A stretch of DNA of 64,000 nt from Escallonia rubra. Its lineage: Eukaryota > Streptophyta > Magnoliopsida > Escalloniales > Escalloniaceae. Below, piece by piece: positions 56,775 to 64,000 of the stretch. The stretch lies in the NCBI GenBank assembly GCA_033065855.1, contig JAVXUO010001395.1, positions 124,001 to 188,000 on the forward strand. Reading direction: 5' to 3'. The notes below the pieces were generated by a model. It was given only the letters and a program-made list of their open reading frames with translations, did not search any database and was not told the origin of the DNA. The number at the start of each line of letters is the position of its first letter. Position 1 is the first letter of the stretch. The position numbers were made by a program, and so were the translations under genes.

Positions 56775-57940
56775 GAGTGTGTTTGGAACCATGGAATTGA
56801 TGGGATTTCATTTCAAATCCTCAAATTTTGTTGTTTGGAACATTAAAAAAAGGAATTGGAATTGAATTTCATGAGATTTGACTGGATCTGTTTCTATAGT
56901 GTGAAATTCGATGAAAAATGGTCAGATCTCATGGGAATTCGATTTACTTGAATTAAAACTAATTATTTACCTATCTTACCCTTTTTTTTGGATCTCTCCA
57001 ACAATGAACCCACCACCCCATCTTCATTGCCGTTACCGCCACACCACTTTTACTACCACCACCGGCACCACTACTGTCACTACCACCACCACCGCTACCA
57101 CTACTGTCGCCACCACCACCGTCGTCGCCACCACCACTACCACCACGCCACTGCCACCACTACTACCACTATCGCTACCGCCACAACCCCCGCTAACACT
57201 ACCGTCGCCACCACCACCACCGCCAATACATCCTTCGCCACCACTACGACCAGTACTGCCACTACCACTGTCGCCACCACTACTGCCACAACTACCATCG
57301 TCGCCACCACTACTGCGACCACCATCGCCACCATCATTGCCACCACCACCACCACTGTCGCCGCCACAACCACTGCCACCACAGCCATCAATAATGCCAC
57401 CACCACCACCGTCGCCACCACTACTGCCACCACCACATCATCACCACTATTGCCACCACTATTGCCGCCAACACCACCACCGCCACCACCACTATTGCCA
57501 CCATCGCCGTCAACATCACTATTGTCACTGCCGCCGTCACCACTGTTGCCACCACCGTCACCACTACTGTCACCGGCATCACTATTGGCGTCAGTGGATG
57601 ACCACCACTACCATCATTACCATCACTTGACCACCCCACCGCTTCCATGGTCGATGTTGCTACCCTGTGATGTGCCGGCACCACCACCACCACCACCACC
57701 ATGTGGTGGCACTAGTCCACTTAAAACCACTTACCATAATTTATTTTTCATCGTAAGTTAATGATATAATTGTCTAAAAATTTATTACCTTTCCATTTCC
57801 TCTGTTCTCCAAACACAAAATTGGAATTCCGTGATTTGAATTCCCTTTCGTTCCAAACAAAAAAAAAGTGAATTGAATTCTAAATCCAATTCCAAATCTG
57901 AAATTCAAATCCTAAAAGAATTGGTTCCATGTGTGTTTAG
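56775..57940. mobile_element. MITE-like element enclosing a CCACCA tract
   Basis: The left arm (56775-56960) starts GAGTGTGTTTGGAACCATGG and contains GGAATTGGAATTGAATTTCA. The right arm (about 57780-57940) contains reverse-complement counterparts (GAATTGAATTCTAAATCCAA, CCAAACACAAAATTGGAATT, AAAAGAATTGGTTCCAT). The left flank TAA and the start resemble Tourist-type MITEs. The right terminus is altered, so the boundary is approximate. Confidence 0.5.
57000..57720. repeat. CCACCA/CCACTA trinucleotide-rich minisatellite
   Basis: About 700 bp of imperfect CCACCACCG, CCACTACTG and GTCGCCACCA units. It keeps long frames open on both strands (Thr/Pro/His on plus, Val/Ala on minus), but these have no domain and shift with the repeat, so I do not call a gene. 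Confidence 0.85.
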
Positions 57941-58460
57941 TCTCATGTGTGTTTAGTCTCACTTGATCTCATCTACTTCCGCAGTTAAATTGTGTCGTTA
58001 CCTTCGAACGTCATAATCTCACTTGATCTCATCTTCTCTCTTCGTTTGCATGTAATTGCAACGTCGGTGGCGACGGTTGGATGTGGATAGATGTTGCGCC
58101 ATAACAGATGTTTGGTGGTTGGGATGGCGAGATGAAGTGAGAAGTGAGAAATGGTGGTGATGGTGATGCTGGAAGTGTTGCCGAAAGGAGGAAAATCGCC
58201 AGATCTGAAGAGTATTAGAGAGAGCGAGAGAGAGAGAGAGGGGTTTCTGGAGAGAGAGAAAAATGGCAGATCTGGGTAACGGTGGAGTGCCGTCCGTTAA
58301 CGCACTAAACGCTGCGTTTGATGTATTTTCAGTATAGTTGTTGACGTGGCATAATCTCTTGCGTTCATTTTGATCGAACGGCTGTAACTAGAGTTACAGC
58401 ATCACTGCTGTAACCCTAGTTACAGCAGTGGATCCGGATCCCTCTCTTTTCTCTATGATG
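57941..58460. other. Noncoding spacer
   Basis: Contains a repeated TCATGTGTGTTTAGTCTCA (57930-57965), a GA run at 58225-58240 and an inverted repeat around TTACAGCA/TGCTGTAA (58392-58430). Confidence 0.4.
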
Positions 58461-59270
58461 TATGCATGTTTTTCTTGAGAGAAAGAAGAAAAATTTATTA
58501 TCAAAGAAGGAAGCGAGACAATGCATCAGATAACACAATCAAAAATTTGAACCTAAAGTACAACTATTTGGATGACAACCCCATCCAAAATTTGTAAGTG
58601 ACTACCACAACATAAAGGCTACCGGAACAAAGGACCACAAAGGTTCTAAAATTAAAGTGGTGGATTGATTCTAAGAAGAGGCATCAGAGGCTGTACACGA
58701 ACAAACAGTTCCTGATTGGAAAGTAAAAGACACCATTGCCGATGATAGTTGTTAGCACATTCTTTACCTTGGGTGGTAGACATCAAATGCAATATCCAGC
58801 AGCTGTTAGTCAAACTATACAAAAGATTTGCAACAGACGAAGTTCTCTCACCTCTAGTTTTCTTCTACACCATAGACTTCCCCCAATCACAAAAGCATTA
58901 ATAATTTTGTAAATCACAGTACACAAACTAATTAGACGAAACTTTGCGGCAGTCACAAGGGATTACTTCTTGGGGGCAAGAGTAACGAAGGAGCAGTTGA
59001 CCTCCCCAAGCATTGTTCTCGAATTAAGAAATGATGGTACAACTCGAGTAACCAAAGTTCCCATTATTCCCCAACATCGCTGATACACTACAGCCAGAAC
59101 ACCTGTCAGATCTAGGGCTTTCAACTCACCTAATTGGAAAACTACTCGCTTAATTTCCTCCAGCGTAAATGATTGTTGAAGAAGTAACACATGAGAGGGT
59201 AAAAGGGTTCTCAGAGGAATATCATTCAAAAAGGTTCGAATCATGAAATAATAAAATAAAGTTACGACAT
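58461..59270 (-). mobile_element. LINE reverse-transcriptase fragment
   Basis: The minus-strand frame 59244-58963 reads FTLEEIKRVVFQLGELKALD, then VVYQRCWGIMG and FLNSRTMLGEVNCSFVTLAP. This is the N-terminal LINE RT pattern in which active copies have a Lys-Ala-Pro-Gly-Pro-Asp-Gly block, here KALDLTG. Downstream towards 58461 the sequence jumps to 3'-end-like DNA related to 35441-35880. Short, internally deleted remnant. Confidence 0.65.
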
Positions 59271-60605
59271 ATCATGACCCTTATTAAAATTACAAACTAA
59301 TACATGTCACCGTGTCACCGCACGAAGCTAGAGATGACCGTCAACCTATGGAATATCAGCCCGGGCAAAGAGTCCTCGTCGCCGCAATATCCACCCTATT
59401 CCACCGCACTCCCGCCGCACACCAATGACGCCATGCCGCTAGAAAATTAGAAAGAGGACCACATACACCAAGGGGCAACCGCCAAAGACCTAAGCACCAC
59501 ACCTCATCACACCCTCGATACCGTGAAGCCAAATTAGACCGAGTAACTTCATAACCCCTCCCCACCCAGCCAAGCGCCCCCTCCCTCCCAAGACCCAAGA
59601 GCACCGCGACTAACCCATTAGATATAAATCCCAAAATTAATGATACTGGCTGGAGTCCGCCGCCGTCCCACACTCGCTAACGTGTAACGTGCGGTGGGAT
59701 GGCCAGAGGAGGCGCCGGAGGTGGTGTGCATAGAAGTATTTGGTCCGAAGAAGAATCCTGAATCTTCACTTCTATAATTCTAGTCCAGCAGGCAAAGAAG
59801 CATTGACTGAGGACCCCAAGAGCGGGCTAAAGAGATTAGAAGGAAAGGGGGTAATCTACATATCCAGTAGAACCTAAAGAAGTAGCATCTTTTTTGGCTT
59901 TGAGAGAGTGTGTGGCAGTCGAAGAGTACAAAAAAGTTACCTTATACAACGTTCATCCTTGAGAGATGAAACTGTTCAGTACTTCTATCACCCAAATCTA
60001 ACCGGATGATCTTAGCCCTCTTTGACCCCAGAACACCGCTTCACATTGCAACAAAATTTCCAGTTTACAGCGAAGAAAGTATTCCTCTTGTCCGCTGAAC
60101 TTTGAACCCTAACTTGAGTATATAACAGATTCCGGTGTACCTCCTTAATTTGATCTTAGGCATGTTGAACACTGACCTTGTTATATATTTCTAGTTTAAA
60201 CCAAAAAAGAAAGAAATTGGTAACTGTTGAGAACAGCACAATCACATTCAAGGTTCGATCAATCTTTTGTTTCCAACATTGAAGCCAATAAATGCTTCAA
60301 CGCATTTTCCAAATTTACAGGTACAAATATCAACTGTAATACTAGTCAATACAAGCACAATTTGTAAATCACTTGCAAGCATTGAACGCCTCACGTAGAT
60401 TGTTCGGTAATTACATACAAATCCAAACCAATTGGCCTACCATTTGATGACCTATACTGTACACTTTGTACAAAAGGATGACTACGGCTAAAAGAACCAT
60501 ATAAAAGAATATAAACAAAGAAAATATGTAAATCCTAGAGTAAAAAGAGATCAAAGGAATGAAATGAATATGCAACAAATTACCAATAAAAATACCTATT
60601 GCTCT
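59271..60605. other. Intergenic region 3' of the right-edge gene
   Basis: No gene supported. The minus-strand frame at 59356-59673 is GC-rich and shows no domain. The stretch before 60605 would hold the 3' untranslated region of the gene that ends at 60606. Confidence 0.4.
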
Positions 60606-63600
60606 TCATATACTTCTCACGACTAAATGAGATGTGGCCGCAGCAGAATGGAGTGCCTTCAGTAACGCCACAAACTTGTATAAATTTTCTTCAGAAAACC
60701 ACCTGAACGTCCAGGTTTGAGGACCCGAAGCGTGTTTCACCATAGTCGATGCTGCATTTTCTACCTTACCAGCTGTGGCTGAAGGGCAGAACTCTGACAT
60801 GGCACATTCAAGAGCCAAGGTGACACACGGACTTTCCCTGGTTTCAACAACCTGCAAAATGGAAATGGAAACACTTGGTGGCTGTCCGCTTAAGTTTTTC
60901 ATTTTCTCTATCTGTGATGATGACAAAAAATAACCCTTTTTGGTTGTGCGTTTACAATATTGCTCTTTTGTTTTGGAAAAACTTTATCCAAACGGTGGAG
61001 GAAAGTAAAACACCTCAAGGGGTGATTCCACAATTTCCCTCCCTCCCTCTCCATCATTCACAAACCGACGAGAACCACCGTGGCACCACCCGCTATTTCA
61101 GATAGAAGTCCCAACACCACTGTAAGCCACTTTCCTCACCACTCCTCACCACCCACACCCACCATGAAAACTGTCGTTGAACACCAAAATCAAACCAGAT
61201 CGCTACCAGCAGCAGCCATGAAAAACCAAACACCACCACCCTCAACCACCACCAACACCATCACAGCCTCACTAACCACCGTTACATCTGACGGTTACCA
61301 CCAATCGCCAGCCCACCATCATCACCACTCCTCGCCTCCCCCACCCACCACAAAAATCGTCGCCGCAGGGGTTGCAAGTATCGGGTCACCACACAATAGT
61401 CACTAAAGCACCACATCACCACCCTTAACCACTGCCTCTTGATGGCATTTAATGGTGGTGGATATTGGGGTTTGGGGGTAGCCGTGGTTGAAGAAGAAGA
61501 ATGGGTGGGTATTGTGTTGGAAAATGAAAAATGAGTGGGTCAGCTCTGAAAAGAGGCGGATCAGTGAGCCTTAATGTCAGAACTTTTGAGGGACTTCAGG
61601 GATATTATGGTAATTTGACACGTAACAGTAAGGAGATTTTGGTATATTACAATGGAAAAGCGGATATAAAGTGTAAACAAACAAAATTATGTGAAAAAGC
61701 AACTTTAAATACTTTTTTGAGAAGTGTACGAAGAAGATGGTAAATTTGTTTTAATTCGTATTCGACACAAAAAACTCACGCTACAAAAGAAAGAAATAAA
61801 AACTGAAAATGTAAACGAACAACCCCATAGTGTGAGCATCACTGCAATTACTGAAATGCAGAAAACCATTATAAAAACACCAATTCAAGTTTCAGGGATA
61901 TGCACTACAGGCTACCGCAGTCCACAACCATGTCATCTGTGTAAGTTATAAATTTGAAAGATGTACTACATATAGCTAGTAGCCCATGGATGTGATCAAA
62001 TGCTATGGAAAAACTACGTTGAGAAAGGATGGTTACCATTTCCAGTATATTAGCAATGCAGCAGCATGAATCTACTGAGAAGTACGAAGAGGACGCATCC
62101 CCAGCAAGAAAGTCAAACTGCAGCAAGTCTTCAATGCACACAAGAAAATACCGTCCAAGAACAAACACCGACCTTGAAAGCCACAAATCCTCTGGATGGT
62201 TTGACAATCAATAGAAAATAAACTCTATAAGATATCATGTGAGTCATAACGTAATTTGTGGCACAAGTAAGTTGGGTTCCTGATAGCTACATAACCATCA
62301 AATTCCAACTGTTCCTCACTCTTCCAACAATTTTAGATAGCTTCTATGCTTTCTTGTGAATACTGGCAAGGAATTATTTATCTATGGTTTCAGAAAGATC
62401 ACAGCAGAAATAATGCAAGAAAAAGATACACATACCTCCAAAATTATTACGCCAAAAAAGCACCATTGAGTATTGAAAGATGCTCATTGTCAAGCCTCCA
62501 CAAACACGTCTCTCAAACAAATCAACCTGAACTTGCTCCAAACTGCCATATAAATTTTCAAAACCCAGCCATCAGAAGCAAGAATTCAAATTGTAAAACA
62601 GACATGATGCTCCGAGCTGCTTAAGACCAGTATCGGTAGCATTTCAATGTGAAGAGAAAAAGACTTAATAAGTCACCTTCTCATAGCAAATTCTTTCTTT
62701 GTGGCATATCGCTCATAGATATCTAATATACATAAGAGCTGCCTTGATTTCTCTAAGCTCCTGGTTATAAACAGATATGTCGCACCCCTCTCCATGTACA
62801 CCCTAAGACATTCAATTTAGAAAAGTTAGAGAAGTTGTAAGTGCTGAGCTGCACTTTGTACTAGTGGAACTGACCTTACGACCTGAAGTCCAATACCAAC
62901 TAAAACCTCTTTAACATCCTCAATTCTGTGGCAACCAACTAATCTTAAGCTAGTTCCTGAAAGATCCCAAAAGAGAGAAACTGAATAATTAATTTAATAC
63001 ATGCTCCAGGTAAATTATATAAATAAAAGCAATGAAAGTAGGCATCTTGCAAAATGTTCATACCGCAACGAACCTAACCTGACCCATCATATTTGCTGTC
63101 AATTAGCAGTACATGCAACTTCTGATCGCTGGTGAGAACTACAGCTACTTCACTGCAGGCAAATGGGAGAAGATTAATGCAAGCAAACAGAAAATCAACA
63201 CCAACTAGTGATGCTACAAACTTCTTTTAGTTTTATATAGAACCCATATCATTACGACATACCAAAGTACACGCAAATATAAATGCACAAATGAGGCTAT
63301 AGGTTCATTGATCACGAGATCTTGGACAGCTATTTCGAAGTGGGTTGCAAAAATCTTATTTTCCTTTTTGATAAGTGGGGTTGAAAAAGTAATTTTGCAA
63401 GTTATATGCCAGATAGTCCGTCAATGGCAGCATAAGTTTAACACGATTGCAACAGAACATAACATCCGCAGCAAGAACTCAACAAGTAAATATAAATAAT
63501 ACTAGTAAAATTAGGAAATGAACCAGAATTTAAGCTTCAACACTACAAAGGAAAAAAGGAGAAGACTAAGATTTAACTGGAATTTGTTCAACAATAACAG

Positions 63601-64000
63601 GTTACTCAATATTTAGCAAATAAAACTAAAAATCAGATTTGGTGCTAAGAGCTTAAGTAACTATCACTACACAACTCTGTTTCATATTTTTGAGGATGAG
63701 TATAGAACAGGAGCAGCAAAATTACCATTCCTTGGATCCAGATTTCTCCTTCAATATACAGTTGCAACGTATATACTGTCTACAAGTTTCTTGAATTTCC
63801 ACATCGGCAACAATCGAATTGAAATAATTCAAGACGAGATCATCTGTCCCCAAAGATGAATTCGTCGCTGGAAGAAACTCTCTACTGTTATCGGTATATG
63901 AGTTTTTCGGAGAACAACTCCTGGTATGTCTGAAATTGATAGCCTTCTGGGGATAATTTCCTTGAGATACTCGTTTCCCTTGTTTACCATCCCTGCCATC
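60606..64000 (-). CDS. C-terminal part of an unrecognised multi-exon gene (7 exons visible)
   Basis: Seven minus-strand exons splice in frame with GT-AG ends: 64000-63726 (continues outside), 63152-63079, 62956-62875, 62802-62677, 62542-62436, 62191-62037 and 60851-60606, stop TGA at 60606. The product is about 350 residues here. It reads through SEVAVVLTSDQKLHVLLID-like strands, SLRLVGCHRIEDVKEVLVGI, VYMERGATYLFITRSLEKSR, LFERRVCGGLTMSIFQYSMV, WLSRSVFVLGRYFLVCIEDL and WTFRWFSEENLYKFVALLKA. Alternating strands suggest PH-like folds. It recalls the C-terminal part of plant leucine-rich-repeat proteins resembling STK11IP/nischarin, from memory and unverified. Phase agreement at every junction strongly supports a real, intact host gene. 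Confidence 0.8.
60890..61800. other. Insertion-like sequence in the last intron
   Basis: The last intron (60852-62036) is about 1.2 kb, against roughly 130-570 bp for the others. It contains a block rich in CACCACC (61060-61400) whose plus-strand frames (61080-61406 and others) have no domain. Composition resembles the C-rich segments near 34.8 and 57 kb. Probably a mobile insertion, but no terminal repeats were found. Confidence 0.35.

Noticed and set aside
56911..57761. Long Thr/Pro/His-rich open frames of 239 and 257 codons
   Set aside because: They follow from the CCACCA repeat, exist in several frames and on both strands, and show no domain.
59356..59673. 105-codon minus-strand frame
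   Set aside because: GC-rich without domain, homologous frame or splice signals.
61080..61406. 108-codon frame in the last intron
   Set aside because: Composition-driven Pro/Thr/His-rich frame antisense to a well-supported gene intron.

Overview
This is plant nuclear DNA, almost certainly a eudicot. It has spliced genes with GT-AG introns, Pol II-type plant snRNA promoters, Copia, Ty3/gypsy, hAT, LINE and MITE remains, and plant mobile domain and B3 families. I cannot name the species. Nearly everything is transposon-derived or noncoding. The only protein gene that looks intact is the C-terminal part of a multi-exon gene at the right edge.

Layout. 1-4.2 kb: decayed Ty3/gypsy remnant with pol on the minus strand and an opposite-strand accessory ORF tail to tail, cut by a GC-rich hAT-type end. 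4.3-9.3 kb: noncoding, LTR-like DNA, a 27-bp tandem repeat and a CA-rich tract. 9.4-18.9 kb: a distinctive repeat territory. It holds a non-autonomous terminal-inverted-repeat element sitting in a TA microsatellite, a spliced but damaged gene joining a plant mobile domain (PMD) to a Ulp1-type cysteine protease, a 1-kb array of 14 hairpin-forming units, a divergent pair of related small genes and a broken B3-domain gene. The same short palindrome recurs through all of it. 18.9-20.0 kb: non-autonomous hAT element with an 8-bp target duplication.

20-32 kb: a cluster of U1 and U2 snRNA genes, all on the plus strand. Three U1 and two U2 copies look full length, each with an upstream sequence element and TATA box at constant spacing. 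Around them are at least five U1/U2 fragments, a Harbinger-type MITE and a 5'-truncated LINE. The cluster grew by local duplication. 32-36.4 kb: noncoding DNA and a LINE remnant. 36.4-44.4 kb: a nearly full-length but inactivated SIRE-like Copia element. 44.4-48.4 kb: noncoding DNA, a candidate MITE and a tandem array split by an LTR-like insertion. 48.4-52.3 kb: a second gypsy remnant with the same antisense-ORF layout as the first, bordered by an almost complete, decayed hAT transposon (52.3-55.1 kb). 55.1-60.6 kb: noncoding DNA, a MITE-like sequence around a 700-bp CCACCA tract, and a LINE fragment. 60.6-64 kb: the seven-exon minus-strand gene, running off the window.

The two parts most worth attention are the PMD-Ulp1/palindrome territory and the U1/U2 snRNA cluster.
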